Assembly: GCA_030684405.1 (NCBI GenBank)
Contig: JAUXYA010000032.1
Coordinates: 1-64,000, forward strand
Direction of reading: 5' to 3'
Length of the DNA: 64,000 bases
Origin: Burkholderiales bacterium
Lineage (GTDB): Bacteria; Pseudomonadota; Gammaproteobacteria; Burkholderiales; SG8-41
Positions 10,575 through 19,320 of the stretch are shown in pieces. Position 1 is the first letter of the stretch; every line of letters starts with the position of its first letter. The notes beneath the pieces were generated by a model. The model did not search any database and was not told the DNA's origin. It saw only the letters and a list, made by a program, of their open reading frames with translations. Position numbers and translations under genes: made by a program.

Positions 10575-11895
10575 CGCTACGAGCGTCGGCATGTGCCGGC
10601 CGGGCCACTACCTGACTCTCCGGGAACACCACGCTGAAGCAGCTGCCGCGGCCCGTCTCGCTGGAGACTTCCAGTTTGGCGGCATGGCGGTTGACCACGT
10701 GTTTGACGATGGCCAGTCCCAGTCCGGTGCCGCCGGTCTCCCGCGAACGCCCGCGGTCGACGCGGTAGAAGCGCTCGGTCAGCCGCGGCAGGTGATCCGG
10801 CGCAATGCCGATGCCGGTATCACGCACCGCGAACACCGCTCCAGCGCCGGCGTCTTTCCACGACAGGCTGATCTCGCCCCCGGGCGGCGTGTAACGGACC
10901 GCATTGCTGACGAGATTGCCGAAGGCGCTGCGCAATTCGTCCTCCGCACCGCTGACCCAGGCCTCGCTTTCCAGCAGCAGCGTCACCTTGTGGCGCCCCG
11001 CGGACAGCGCCAGCGCGTCGTGGTACAGCGCGCGCGCAATGTCCGGCACATTGACCGGATCGTCGCGCACGGGATGGCCCGAGGACTCGAGCCGCGACAG
11101 CGTCAGCAGGTCCTCGACCAGAGTCTGCATGCGCTTTGCCTGATCGCTCATCATCGGCACCGAGCGCCGGATCAGCGCCGGATCCGGCGTCTCCATGTCA
11201 GCAATGGTTTCGAGGAATCCGCCGATCACCGTCAGCGGGGTGCGCAGTTCGTGCGAAACATTGGCGACAAAGTCGCGGCGCATGGTCTCGACACGCTCGC
11301 GGTCGGTGACGTCACGGCTGATGATCAGCTTGCGGTTGGCCTCGTAGGGCATGATCAAAACCGACAGGATCAGGTCGCCCCCGCGCGCGCTGCGCAGTAT
11401 CAGCGGGTCGGGATAACCCTGGGCATCCAGTGCCTCGACGATAAGCGGCTGGCGTACGAGATAAGTGACCTGCTGGCCAACATCGCGTGCCGCATCGAGG
11501 CCGAAATGGAGCTCGGCCCTGGGATTGCACCACTCGATCCGGTTCCTGCCGTCAACAATCACCAGTCCGTCGGGCATCGCCATACCGGCCCTCTGGAAAT
11601 CCTGCAGCGTCGCGGTGAGCCGCGACTCGCTGCGCCGCTGGCGCCGCAACAGGTGATAAAAGGCTGCGAACACATCCTCCCACAGCCCGCTGCCGTCGGG
11701 CAGCGCCTCGGGGAGCGGATCAGCCAGCCATTTCGACAGGCGGACGAGGTGGCGGACATGATGCAGCAGCATCAGCAGGACCAGCAGCAGCGCCAGCGCC
11801 AGCGCCTGCACGGCGCCAGCCACCGGCCATGCCAGCAGGGCAGCCAGGGCCACCAGCGCAAGCCGCCATGCGGAGCCGATCCAGATCTTGTTCAA
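10570..11895 (-). CDS. Phosphate regulon sensor histidine kinase PhoR
   Basis: 441 residues. N-terminal hydrophobic segment(s) (about 8-48), a PAS region (MPDGLVIVDGRNRIEWCNP near 110), HisKA with the phosphorylated His in VSHELRTPLTVIGG (near 215), and HATPase motifs (NLVSNAVRYTPPGG, DTGIGI, GTGLGLAIVKHVVNRH). PhoR senses phosphate status through the Pst/PhoU complex and phosphorylates PhoB. It lies 58 bp downstream of phoB on the same strand, the classical phoBR order. No pst genes are in the window. Confidence 0.93.
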   Translation of the reverse strand: MNKIWIGSAWRLALVALAALLAWPVAGAVQALALALLLVLLMLLHHVRHLVRLSKWLADPLPEALPDGSGLWEDVFAAFYHLLRRQRRSESRLTATLQDFQRAGMAMPDGLVIVDGRNRIEWCNPRAELHFGLDAARDVGQQVTYLVRQPLIVEALDAQGYPDPLILRSARGGDLILSVLIMPYEANRKLIISRDVTDRERVETMRRDFVANVSHELRTPLTVIGGFLETIADMETPDPALIRRSVPMMSDQAKRMQTLVEDLLTLSRLESSGHPVRDDPVNVPDIARALYHDALALSAGRHKVTLLLESEAWVSGAEDELRSAFGNLVSNAVRYTPPGGEISLSWKDAGAGAVFAVRDTGIGIAPDHLPRLTERFYRVDRGRSRETGGTGLGLAIVKHVVNRHAAKLEVSSETGRGSCFSVVFPESQVVARPAHADARSA

Positions 11896-11953
11896 GCGTG
11901 CATCCTTTCCCCGAGCCGATTATCTCACGCGGCCGCCGGGCCCGATGCGCCGC

Positions 11954-12640
11954 TCAGCCTGTCGAGAACCGGTATCCCGAACTGCGCACCGTCTGCACCA
12001 GGCCGTCGTGGTCGCTCGGCTCCAGTGCCTTGCGCAGCCGCCGGATATGCACGTCAACCGTGCGCTCCTCGACGAACACGTGGTCGCCCCACACATGGTC
12101 GAGCAGTTGCACCCGCGAGTAGACGCGCTCGGCGTGGGTCATGAAGAAATGCAGCAGCCGGAACTCGGTGGGCCCCAGCTGCAGCGGTGCACCGTTGCCG
12201 GTCACGCGATGGCTACCGGGGTCGAGACGCAAGCCGGCGATCTCGATGACGTCGTCGGTAGCCTGGGGCGAGCGCCGCCGCAGCAGCGCCTTGACCCGCG
12301 CGTTGAGTTCGCGCGGTGAAAACGGCTTGGTGATGTAATCGTCGGCGCCGGTTTCCAGGCCCACCAGCTTGTCCTGCTCCTCGGCGCGCGCGGTGAGCAT
12401 GATCAGCGGCACGGCCTGGGTACGCTTGTCGCTGCGCAGGCGACGCGCGAACTCGACGCCGTTGATGCCGGGCAGCATCCAGTCGAGCACGATCAGGTCC
12501 GGCAATTCGTCACGCACCATGCTCATCGCCTGTTCGGCCGACTCGGCGCGCAGCGCGCGATGCCCCGCCAGCTCCAGGTTGCAGGCCACCAGTTCCTGGA
12601 TCGCCGGTTCGTCTTCGACCACCAGTATTGTTGCGGCCAT
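11954..12640 (-). CDS. Phosphate regulon response regulator PhoB
   Basis: 228 residues. Receiver domain with [10 protein letters not shown] (phospho-Asp near residue 53) and conserved Lys in [11 protein letters not shown], then an OmpR/PhoB winged helix ([39 protein letters not shown]). A strong Pho box with three half-sites in 11-bp register lies 36 bp upstream of its start, so the operon is probably autoregulated. Confidence 0.95.
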   Translation of the reverse strand: MAATILVVEDEPAIQELVACNLELAGHRALRAESAEQAMSMVRDELPDLIVLDWMLPGINGVEFARRLRSDKRTQAVPLIMLTARAEEQDKLVGLETGADDYITKPFSPRELNARVKALLRRRSPQATDDVIEIAGLRLDPGSHRVTGNGAPLQLGPTEFRLLHFFMTHAERVYSRVQLLDHVWGDHVFVEERTVDVHIRRLRKALEPSDHDGLVQTVRSSGYRFSTG

Positions 12641-12675
12641 GGGTGCTCCGGGCAGATTCGACAGATCCGCATATT

Positions 12676-12704
12676 ATGACCCCCTTGTTACAGGGACATG
12701 ACAG
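12676..12704 (-). promoter_or_regulatory. Pho box (PhoB operator) upstream of phoB
   Basis: On the minus strand three 7-bp half-sites CTGTCAT (12698-12704), CTGTAAC (12687-12693) and GGGTCAT (12676-12682) repeat every 11 bp with 4-bp spacers. That is the established Pho box layout, and the first two fit the consensus. It lies between divergent phoB and the DUF971 gene and could serve both. Confidence 0.85.
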
Positions 12705-12812
12705 TGCGCCGACGAAACATCGCAAGTCCTTGCATTCAAAGCCGGTTTTCCTGCTCCTGCGGGGTCGGTTATGATGCGCCTCCCGCATTCCCGCATCAGA
12801 CACAGGCAGCCC

Positions 12813-13181
12813 ATGGCCGGACTCAACAAGAACGTGCCCCAACCCACCGAGATCACCCTGCATCAGGCTTCCCGCGCGCTGGAAATCGCCTTTTCCGACG
12901 GCAAGTCCTTCCGCCTGCCCTGTGAGTTCCTGCGTGTGTTTTCGCCGTCGGCCGAAGTCCGCGGCCACGGACCGGGGCAGGAAACGCTGCAGACCGGCAA
13001 GAAGGACGTCACCATCACCGCGGTCGAACCGGTAGGCCAGTATGCGATTCAGCTGCGTTTCTCCGATGGCCACGACACAGGGATCTATTCCTGGGACCTG
13101 CTCTATGATTACGGCCTGCGCCAGGACGCAATGTGGCAGGATTACCTGAAGAGGATGCAGGAGGCGGGGGCTGCGCGATAG
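12813..13181 (+). CDS. DUF971 domain protein
   Basis: 122 residues from the ATG at 12813. DUF971 (gamma-butyrobetaine hydroxylase N-terminal-like) is shown by the segments [39 protein letters not shown] and [28 protein letters not shown]. Stand-alone DUF971 proteins often neighbour ubiE in betaproteobacteria, as here, and have been suggested to act in Fe-S or ubiquinone-related functions; the role is unproven. Possible -10 TATGAT at 12770. A heptad array separates it from ubiE. Confidence 0.82.
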   Translation: MAGLNKNVPQPTEITLHQASRALEIAFSDGKSFRLPCEFLRVFSPSAEVRGHGPGQETLQTGKKDVTITAVEPVGQYAIQLRFSDGHDTGIYSWDLLYDYGLRQDAMWQDYLKRMQEAGAAR

Positions 13182-13193
13182 ATGACGTGAGGC

Positions 13194-13364
13194 GTAAAGA
13201 GTAAGCAGTAAGCAGTAAGCAGTAAGCAGTAAGCAGTAAGCAGTAAGCAGTAAGCAGTAAGCAGTAAGCAGTAAGCAGTAAGCAGTAAAAAAAACAACGG
13301 TTGGGGAACCCGGAGTCGCAATACTTTTCTTAAAACCACCGCTCACCACTCACCACTCACCGTT
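13194..13364. repeat. Heptanucleotide array (12 x GTAAGCA) with inverted arm before ubiE
   Basis: One GTAAAGA then twelve perfect GTAAGCA copies (13201-13284), a ~52-nt spacer, then opposite-sense heptads CACCGCT, CACCACT, CACCACT, CACCGTT (13337-13364). The right arm ends 5 nt before the ubiE ATG and leaves no Shine-Dalgarno sequence. Confidence 0.88.
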
Positions 13365-13369
13365 ATCCC

Positions 13370-14101
13370 ATGAAAACCACAGACTTCGGATTCAGCAAGG
13401 TCGCCGAGGACGAGAAGGCGCGCAAGGTCGCCGCGGTCTTCGACTCGGTCGCGTCGCGCTACGATCTGATGAACGACCTGATGTCGGCGGGCCTGCATCG
13501 CTTGTGGAAACGTTTTACCGCGGAGCAGAGCCTGACCCGTCCCGGCGAACGCGTGCTCGACGTTGCCGGCGGCACCGGCGACCTGACGCGGCTGTTCGCG
13601 CAGCGCGTCGGCCCGCGCGGCTCGGTGGTGATCACCGACATCACCGGCCCGATGCTGCGCCGCGGCCGCGACCGCCTGATCGACGAAGGGCTGGTCGTGC
13701 CCACCGTGCAGTGCGACGCCGAAAAACTGCCTTTCCCCGATGCTTATTTCGACTGCGTCTGCGTTGCCTTCGGCCTGCGCAACATGACGCACAAGGATGC
13801 GGCAATCGCCGAGATGCAGCGCGTGCTGCGCCCGGGCGGACGCCTGCTGGTACTGGAGTTTTCGCGGGTCTGGCAGCCGCTGGCGCCGCTCTACGACACC
13901 TATTCCTTCCAGGTGCTGCCGCGGCTGGGGAAGTTGATCACCAACGATGCCGACAGCTATCGCTATCTCGCCGAGTCGATCCGCATGCATCCCGACCAGA
14001 ACACGCTGAAACAGATGATGCTCGATGCCGGGCTCGAACGCGTCGAATACTTCAATCTGGCGGCGGGTGTCGTCGCGTTGCATCGCGGCTTTCGCTTCTG
14101 A
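13370..14101 (+). CDS. Ubiquinone/menaquinone biosynthesis C-methyltransferase UbiE
   Basis: 243 residues, full family length. Signature segments: [34 protein letters not shown] (SAM motif I), and [21 protein letters not shown] near the C-terminus; ends VALHRGFRF. UbiE methylates the benzoquinol ring (demethylmenaquinol in menaquinone makers) using SAM. With ubiJ and ubiB downstream it forms the usual ubiE-x-ubiJ-ubiB cluster, interrupted by a Tim44-like gene. The start has no visible Shine-Dalgarno because a heptad arm sits directly upstream. Confidence 0.95.
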   Translation: MKTTDFGFSKVAEDEKARKVAAVFDSVASRYDLMNDLMSAGLHRLWKRFTAEQSLTRPGERVLDVAGGTGDLTRLFAQRVGPRGSVVITDITGPMLRRGRDRLIDEGLVVPTVQCDAEKLPFPDAYFDCVCVAFGLRNMTHKDAAIAEMQRVLRPGGRLLVLEFSRVWQPLAPLYDTYSFQVLPRLGKLITNDADSYRYLAESIRMHPDQNTLKQMMLDAGLERVEYFNLAAGVVALHRGFRF

Positions 14102-14181
14102 ACCCGCGGGCCCCGGAATTTGTTGCAATAAACTGATTTTGTTAATTATTCTTATTAATACCGGCCCCAGCAGGTGCTCGC

Positions 14182-14187
14182 TATAAT
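14182..14187 (+). promoter_or_regulatory. Candidate -10 element for the Tim44-like gene
   Basis: TATAAT at 14182-14187, 31 bp upstream of the ATG at 14218. No convincing -35 at the normal distance. The AT-rich stretch just upstream (14128-14160) may act as an UP element; it also weakly resembles the dispersed AT motif. Confidence 0.4.
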
Positions 14188-14217
14188 GAGTTGGTCAAAT
14201 CCGAACCGGAGTAATCC

Positions 14218-15066
14218 ATGAAAAATTTCCTGATGGCCCTGATTGCCGCCTGCGGCCTGTCTCTGATCGCTGTCGATGTTGAGGCCAAGCGCCTCGGCGG
14301 CGGACGCAACCTCGGCATGCAGCGCAACGTCCAGCAGGCGCCCCCCAAAGCGCCGGCGCAACAGCAACAGCAGCAACAGGCCCAGCAGCCCGGTACGCCG
14401 GCGCCGCAGCCTGCGGCCGCGGCCGGCAACAAGTGGATGGGCCCGCTCGCCGGACTCGCACTGGGCGCCGGGCTGATGGCGCTGTTCATGAACAATGGCA
14501 TCGCCGGTGCGCTCGCCGGTCTGCTGCTGCTCGCCGCGATTGCCGGCGTCGCAGTGATGGCCTTCCGCATGCTGCGCGGCAAGGCCGCGACGGCGCCGAT
14601 GCAATACGCCGGCAACGGGCCCCAGCCCCTGGGCAACGCAACCGGCAGCGGCGCGGCAGTGCATTCTCTGGCCGCGGCAACCGCCAGTGCCAGCCGCTGG
14701 CCCGCCGATTTCAACGCCCAGGAATTCCTGCGCCATGCGCGGCTCAATTTCGTGCGCCTGCAGGAAGCCCACGATGCCCGCGACGCCACGGCGCTGGCCG
14801 ATTTCCTGACCCCGGACCTGCTCGAGGATATCCGTGCGCATTGGCAGTCCGACGCTGAAGCCACCGGTACAACCGATGTGGTGACCCTGGAATCCGAAGT
14901 GCTCGACGTCGTCACCGAAGGCCTGCTCCACGTAGTCAGTGTGCGTTTCTCCGGCCTGATCCGCGAGGGCAGTGATGAGCCGCAGTCCTTCGCCGAAATC
15001 TGGCACCTGGAAAAACCGCTGCGCGGCAATGCCGGCTGGATGGTGTCCGGCATTCAGCAGGCCTGA
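14218..15066 (+). CDS. Tim44-like domain membrane protein
   Basis: 282 residues. Signal peptide or anchor (residues 1-22, ends at VEAKR), a low-complexity Gln/Pro/Ala stretch (40-70), two hydrophobic segments (about 76-120, MGPLAGLALGAGLMALFM and GLLLLAAIAGVAVMAF), then a Tim44/MBA1-like domain (FLRHARLNFVRLQEAHDARD to the end). Bacterial Tim44-like proteins are of uncertain function, possibly in membrane protein handling. RBS CCGGAG precedes the ATG. A strong terminator follows. Confidence 0.85.
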   Translation: MKNFLMALIAACGLSLIAVDVEAKRLGGGRNLGMQRNVQQAPPKAPAQQQQQQQAQQPGTPAPQPAAAAGNKWMGPLAGLALGAGLMALFMNNGIAGALAGLLLLAAIAGVAVMAFRMLRGKAATAPMQYAGNGPQPLGNATGSGAAVHSLAAATASASRWPADFNAQEFLRHARLNFVRLQEAHDARDATALADFLTPDLLEDIRAHWQSDAEATGTTDVVTLESEVLDVVTEGLLHVVSVRFSGLIREGSDEPQSFAEIWHLEKPLRGNAGWMVSGIQQA

Positions 15067-15078
15067 TCCCGTAGCGTC

Positions 15079-15117
15079 AGGGCGGCGCGGCAACGCGTCG
15101 CCCTTTTGCTTTTTTCC
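15079..15117 (+). terminator. Rho-independent terminator after the Tim44-like gene
   Basis: An 11-bp stem (15079-15089 with 15094-15104, one G-U pair), GCAA tetraloop, followed by TTTTGCTTTTTT. It separates the Tim44-like gene from ubiJ, 24 bp before the ubiJ start. Confidence 0.85.
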
Positions 15118-15128
15118 ACACCCCCTCC

Positions 15129-15701
15129 ATGCTCGACGCCCTCGCCGGCGCACCCCTGAACCACCTGCTGCGCGCCAGCGACTGGGCGCGAGAGGCGCTG
15201 CGCGTCCACGCCGGCAAGACCGCCTGCTTCCGCTGCCTGCCCTTTGAAACCCGCCTTGTGATACTCGACAGCGGCGAAGTGCGGCCGGCTCCCGCGGCTG
15301 CGGAGCCCGCGCTGACGCTTACTCTGACACCGGGACTGATGTTGCGCGTCGCCGCACGCGACGACAGCGTCTGGCGTGACGTGCAGAGCGAAGGCGATGC
15401 GGCGCTCGCCGCCACCATCCACCAGCTTTGGCGCGAGCTGCGCTGGGATGCCGAGGAAGACCTGTCGAAGCTGATCGGCGACATCGCCGCGCACCGCATC
15501 GCCGAATCCGGACGCACGCTGCAACGCTGGGCGGGTTCCGCCGGCGACAACTTCGCACGCTCCGCCGCCGAGTACTGGACCGAGGAACAGCCGCTGATTG
15601 CGGCAAAAGGCGACATCACCCGCTTCACTGCCGAGGTCGATCGCCTGCGCGATGACGTCGCAAGGCTGGAAAAGCGCGTCGCCCTGCTCGATCGCCGCTG
15701 A
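15129..15701 (+). CDS. Ubiquinone biosynthesis accessory factor UbiJ
   Basis: 190 residues. SCP2-like sterol-carrier fold in the first ~110 residues (MLDALAGAPLNHLLRASDWAREALRVHAGKTACF) and a C-terminal coiled part (FTAEVDRLRDDVARLEKRVALLDRR). UbiJ is an accessory factor of the soluble Ubi complex that binds ubiquinone precursors. It sits just upstream of ubiB with 41 bp between, as in many proteobacteria. Confidence 0.88.
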   Translation: MLDALAGAPLNHLLRASDWAREALRVHAGKTACFRCLPFETRLVILDSGEVRPAPAAAEPALTLTLTPGLMLRVAARDDSVWRDVQSEGDAALAATIHQLWRELRWDAEEDLSKLIGDIAAHRIAESGRTLQRWAGSAGDNFARSAAEYWTEEQPLIAAKGDITRFTAEVDRLRDDVARLEKRVALLDRR

Positions 15702-15742
15702 GCGCGGCGCCTCCCGGTAGCGCGGCCGGTTAAAATGCGCGG

Positions 15743-17257
15743 GTGCGCCTCCTCCGCCTGCTGAAAATCCTGCGCGTCGCACTGCGCTTCGGACTCGACG
15801 AATTCCTGCTCGGTCACGAACGCGTACGCGTGCAGCGCGCCGCTGTCAGCACGCTGCTGTTCTGGCGCGATCTCTCCGCGCCGCGCGCCGTGCGGCTGCG
15901 CCGCGCACTGGAGGCGCTGGGTCCCATATTCGTCAAGTTCGGCCAGGTGCTGTCGACGCGCCGCGACCTGATGCCGATCGACATCGCTGACGAACTGGCA
16001 CGGCTGCAGGACCGGGTGCCCCCCTTCCCGGGCGAGCAGGCGGAGCAAATCCTGCACGAAGCCTATGGCAGGCCCGTAGCGCAGGTGTTCGCTTGCTTCG
16101 ACCGCACCCCGGTGGCCAGCGCCTCGGTCGCCCAGGTGCATTTCGCAACCCTGCCCGACGGCCGCGAGGCCGCAGTCAAGGTGCTGCGTCCGGGCATCGC
16201 CGAAATCATCGCCAAGGATCTCGCGCTGATGGATGCCGGCGCACAGTTGCTCGAGCTGCTGTGGGCCGACGGCAAACGCCTGAAGCCGCGCGAGGTCGTC
16301 GCCGAATTCGAGCGCCACCTCGAGGACGAGCTCGACCTGATGCGCGAAGCGGCGAACGCCAACCAGCTGCGGCGCAACTTCGCCGACTCGCCACTGCTGG
16401 CGGTGCCGGAGATCTACTGGGACTGGTGCTCGACGCAGGTGATGGTGATGCAACGCATGCAGGGCGCGCCAGTGTCGGCGGTGAACGAGTTGCGCGCGCA
16501 GGGCGTGGACATCCCGAAACTGGCGCGGGCTGGCGTGGAAATCTTTTTTACCCAGGTTTTCCGTGACGGGTTCTTTCATGCCGACATGCATCCCGGCAAT
16601 ATCCTGGTGACACCGCAGGGCCAGTACGTCGCGCTCGACTTCGGCATCATGGGCACGCTGACCGAGGTCGACAAGCATTACCTGGCCTGCAATTTCATCG
16701 CCTTCTTCCGCCGCGATTACCGCCGCGTCGCCGAAGTCCATGTCGAGTCCGGCTGGGCGCCGCCAGGCACCCGGGTCGAGGAATTCGAAACCGCGATCCG
16801 CGCCGTCTGCGAGCCGATTTTCGACAGGCCGCTGAAGGAGATCTCCTTCGGCCGCGTGCTGCTGCGGCTGTTCCAGACCTCGCGCCGCTTCAATATCGAG
16901 ATTCAGCCGCAGCTGGTGCTGCTGCAGAAGACCCTGCTCAACATCGAAGGCCTGGGCCGCGAGCTCGATCCCGAGCTCGACCTCTGGAGCACTGCCAAGC
17001 CCTTTCTCGAGCGCTGGATGTCGGAACAGGTCGGCTGGCGCGGGCTGGTTCGTCGCATTGGCGACGAGCTGCCGTTCTGGAGTGAACTGCTGCCGCAGCT
17101 GCCGCGACTGGTGCAGCAATTCCTGGCGCATGACCGCGACGCCGAGTTGCGTGAGCAGGCGCAAGCCTTGCTGCGCCAGCAGCGCCGCAACGGCTGGCTG
17201 CTGGCGGGGATCGCCGCGCTGCTGACGGCGCTGGTCCTGCTGCAGCTGCTGCCATAA
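15743..17257 (+). CDS. Ubiquinone biosynthesis protein kinase-like UbiB
   Basis: 504 residues starting at GTG. Atypical kinase of the ABC1/ADCK family: [14 protein letters not shown] (KxGQ motif near 70), [19 protein letters not shown] (ATP-binding Lys), [11 protein letters not shown] (catalytic-loop equivalent near 285) and ALDFGIMG (DFG). The last ~25 residues ([22 protein letters not shown]) form a membrane anchor. UbiB supports coenzyme Q biosynthesis at the inner membrane. Confidence 0.95.
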   Translation: MRLLRLLKILRVALRFGLDEFLLGHERVRVQRAAVSTLLFWRDLSAPRAVRLRRALEALGPIFVKFGQVLSTRRDLMPIDIADELARLQDRVPPFPGEQAEQILHEAYGRPVAQVFACFDRTPVASASVAQVHFATLPDGREAAVKVLRPGIAEIIAKDLALMDAGAQLLELLWADGKRLKPREVVAEFERHLEDELDLMREAANANQLRRNFADSPLLAVPEIYWDWCSTQVMVMQRMQGAPVSAVNELRAQGVDIPKLARAGVEIFFTQVFRDGFFHADMHPGNILVTPQGQYVALDFGIMGTLTEVDKHYLACNFIAFFRRDYRRVAEVHVESGWAPPGTRVEEFETAIRAVCEPIFDRPLKEISFGRVLLRLFQTSRRFNIEIQPQLVLLQKTLLNIEGLGRELDPELDLWSTAKPFLERWMSEQVGWRGLVRRIGDELPFWSELLPQLPRLVQQFLAHDRDAELREQAQALLRQQRRNGWLLAGIAALLTALVLLQLLP

Positions 17258-17273
17258 AGGCGCAGCCGGCCGC

Positions 17274-17279
17274 TATAAT
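17274..17279 (+). promoter_or_regulatory. Candidate -10 element for the symporter gene
   Basis: TATAAT at 17274-17279, 25 bp upstream of the ATG at 17304, with RBS GGGAG between them. No good -35 is visible. Confidence 0.4.
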
Positions 17280-17303
17280 TCGCCCCAAAAAGGGAGCCCT
17301 GCG

Positions 17304-18755
17304 ATGCTGCTGACATTCGTCGTCATTTACCTGCTGGCGTCCATTGCTGTCGGCATCATCGCCGCCACCCGCGTGCACACGGCCAGGGATTTCATCGAAG
17401 CCGGCCGTTCGCTGCCCTTCTACGTCGTCACCGCGACGGTGTTCGCGACCTGGTTCGGCTCCGAAACGGTACTCGGCATCTCGTCGACCTTCATCAAGGA
17501 CGGGCTCGGCGGCATCGTGTCGGATCCCTTCGGCTCCAGCCTCTGCCTGATTTTCGTCGGCCTGTTTTTCGCGGCGAAACTTTACCGGATGAACCTGCTC
17601 ACCATCGGCGACTACTACCGCGTGCGCTACAACGCGGTGGCCGAGGTGCTGGTCAGCGTGGCCATCGTGATCTCCTACCTCGGCTGGCTGTCGGCGCAGA
17701 TCGTGGTCATCGGTCTGGTGTTCAGCGTGGTCACCGCCGGCGCGGTATCGATGGAGGCCGGCATCGTGATCGGCGCCTCGGTGGTGGTGATCTACACCCT
17801 GTGGGGCGGCATGTATTCGGTGGCCTGGACCAACTTTGTACAGATGGTGGTCATCGTCATCGGCCTGTTTTACATCGCGTGGATCGTTGCCGACAAGGCC
17901 GGCGGCGTCGTCAGTGTCGTGGCGCACGCGGAGGCCGCCGGCAAGCTCGAGTTCTGGCCGAAGCCCGACACCCGCGACGTGCTCGCCTTCATCGCCGCCG
18001 CGATCACCATGATGTTCGGCTCCATCCCGCAGCAGGACGTGTTTCAGCGCATCAATTCCTCGCGCACCGAAAAAATCGCCGTCTACGGTTCGGTGCTTGG
18101 CGGTTCGCTGTACTTCCTGTTCGCCTTCGTGCCGATTTTCCTCGCCTATTCCGCCTACCTGATCGACCCGAAGATGGTGGACGCGCTGATGGCGCAGGAC
18201 CACCAGCTGATCCTGCCGACGCTGATCCTGCAGGAAACGCCGCTGCTGGCGCAGATCATATTCTTCGGCGCGCTGCTGTCGGCGGTAATGAGCACCGCCA
18301 GCGGCACATTGCTGGCACCCTCGGTGACCTTCACCGAAAATATCCTCAAGCACATTCTGCAGAAGGATTTCACCGACCGCGAGATGCTGCGGACCATGCG
18401 CGTGGTGGTGGCCTGTTTTGCGGTGATCGTGACGCTGTTCTCGCTCAACACCGAGGCAACGATCTACGAGATGGTGGTCGGCGCCTACAAGGTCACCCTG
18501 GTCTCCGCCTTCGTGCCGCTGGTCTGCGGCCTCTACTGGCGCCGCGCCACGACTCAGGGTGCGCTCGCCGCAATCCTGCTCGGCTTCCTCGTCTGGATTT
18601 CACTGGAATTCCTGATGCCCGATGCGCTGGTGCCGCCGCAGCTCGCCGGCGTGCTCGCCAGTGCCGCGGCGATGGTCATCGGCTCGCTGCTGCCGCAGTG
18701 GATCGGCACGCAGGGCCGCCGTCGCCCTCACGAAATGATTGTTAACAGGCCCTGA
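17304..18755 (+). CDS. Sodium:solute symporter (SSS family)
   Basis: 483 residues, about 13 membrane segments. Family features include the first-helix start LLTFVVIYLLASIAVGI, the segment FATWFGSETVLGISSTFIKDG, SIPQQDVFQRINSSRTEKIA and ALLSAVMSTASGTLLAPS. These transporters couple Na+ or H+ entry to uptake of proline, pantothenate, acetate or other solutes. The substrate cannot be assigned. The closest visible type is the PutP-like branch of unknown specificity. Confidence 0.87.
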   Translation: MLLTFVVIYLLASIAVGIIAATRVHTARDFIEAGRSLPFYVVTATVFATWFGSETVLGISSTFIKDGLGGIVSDPFGSSLCLIFVGLFFAAKLYRMNLLTIGDYYRVRYNAVAEVLVSVAIVISYLGWLSAQIVVIGLVFSVVTAGAVSMEAGIVIGASVVVIYTLWGGMYSVAWTNFVQMVVIVIGLFYIAWIVADKAGGVVSVVAHAEAAGKLEFWPKPDTRDVLAFIAAAITMMFGSIPQQDVFQRINSSRTEKIAVYGSVLGGSLYFLFAFVPIFLAYSAYLIDPKMVDALMAQDHQLILPTLILQETPLLAQIIFFGALLSAVMSTASGTLLAPSVTFTENILKHILQKDFTDREMLRTMRVVVACFAVIVTLFSLNTEATIYEMVVGAYKVTLVSAFVPLVCGLYWRRATTQGALAAILLGFLVWISLEFLMPDALVPPQLAGVLASAAAMVIGSLLPQWIGTQGRRRPHEMIVNRP

Positions 18756-18771
18756 GCCGGCATCGCGCCGG

Positions 18772-19296
18772 ATGACCGACTGGCTGCGCCTCCTGCGCCC
18801 GGCGCTGTTCGCGCTGCTCGCCGTCAATGCGGCAGTGTATGCCGCCAGCGGCCGCTTTTCCGAAGGACTCGATGCACTCGCCTGGTACCTGCTGCTGGTA
18901 CTGTTCGAGCTCGAAGCGCGCTGCCCGAATTGGACCCGCCGGCCACGCATCGCCGGGATGCTCGGCCTGTTGCGCACTCTCGCCGCAATCGCAGTCGTCG
19001 CCGCCGCGGCTGCTTATCTGCAGGAACACGAATGGCTGGACGCGACGAACGCGCTGCTGTGGATCAGCGTCGTGCTCGTGCTGGAACTGGGAGTGCGAAT
19101 GCCCGCAACCATGGTGCGTCATCGCCGCACACTCACGCTGGGCTCATCCCTGCTCTATGCCGCGCTTGCCGCGGTCGCGTTGACCTGGCTGCTGCGCGGC
19201 GAGTGGCTTGATGGCTACGATGCCCTGCTGTGGATCGCCGCGTTTGCGCTGATCGAACTCGATCTGTTTCGCAGAAAGGCCGTGGATAATTTATAA
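18772..19296 (+). CDS. Hypothetical membrane protein with internal repeats
   Basis: 174 residues from the ATG at 18772, hydrophobic throughout. It contains three related units: LDALAWYLLLVLFELEAR, LDATNALLWISVVLVLELGVR (shortened here) and LDGYDALLWIAAFALIELDL, spaced about 60 residues, each pairing two membrane segments. This suggests duplication of a two-helix unit. Function unknown. It starts 16 bp after the symporter stop and may be co-transcribed. Its TAA stop lies within an AT-rich motif shared with the convergent DHH gene. Confidence 0.75.
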   Translation: MTDWLRLLRPALFALLAVNAAVYAASGRFSEGLDALAWYLLLVLFELEARCPNWTRRPRIAGMLGLLRTLAAIAVVAAAAAYLQEHEWLDATNALLWISVVLVLELGVRMPATMVRHRRTLTLGSSLLYAALAAVALTWLLRGEWLDGYDALLWIAAFALIELDLFRRKAVDNL

Positions 19297-19320
19297 CTAT
19301 TTGTTTTTATTGGTTATTTG
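19283..19320 (-). repeat. Dispersed AT-rich motif, copy C (over two converging stops)
   Basis: On the minus strand it reads CAAATAACCAATAAAAACAA then ATAGTTATAAATTAT. It supplies the TAA stop of the minus-strand DHH gene and, on the other strand, the TAA stop of the membrane protein. Confidence 0.65.
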
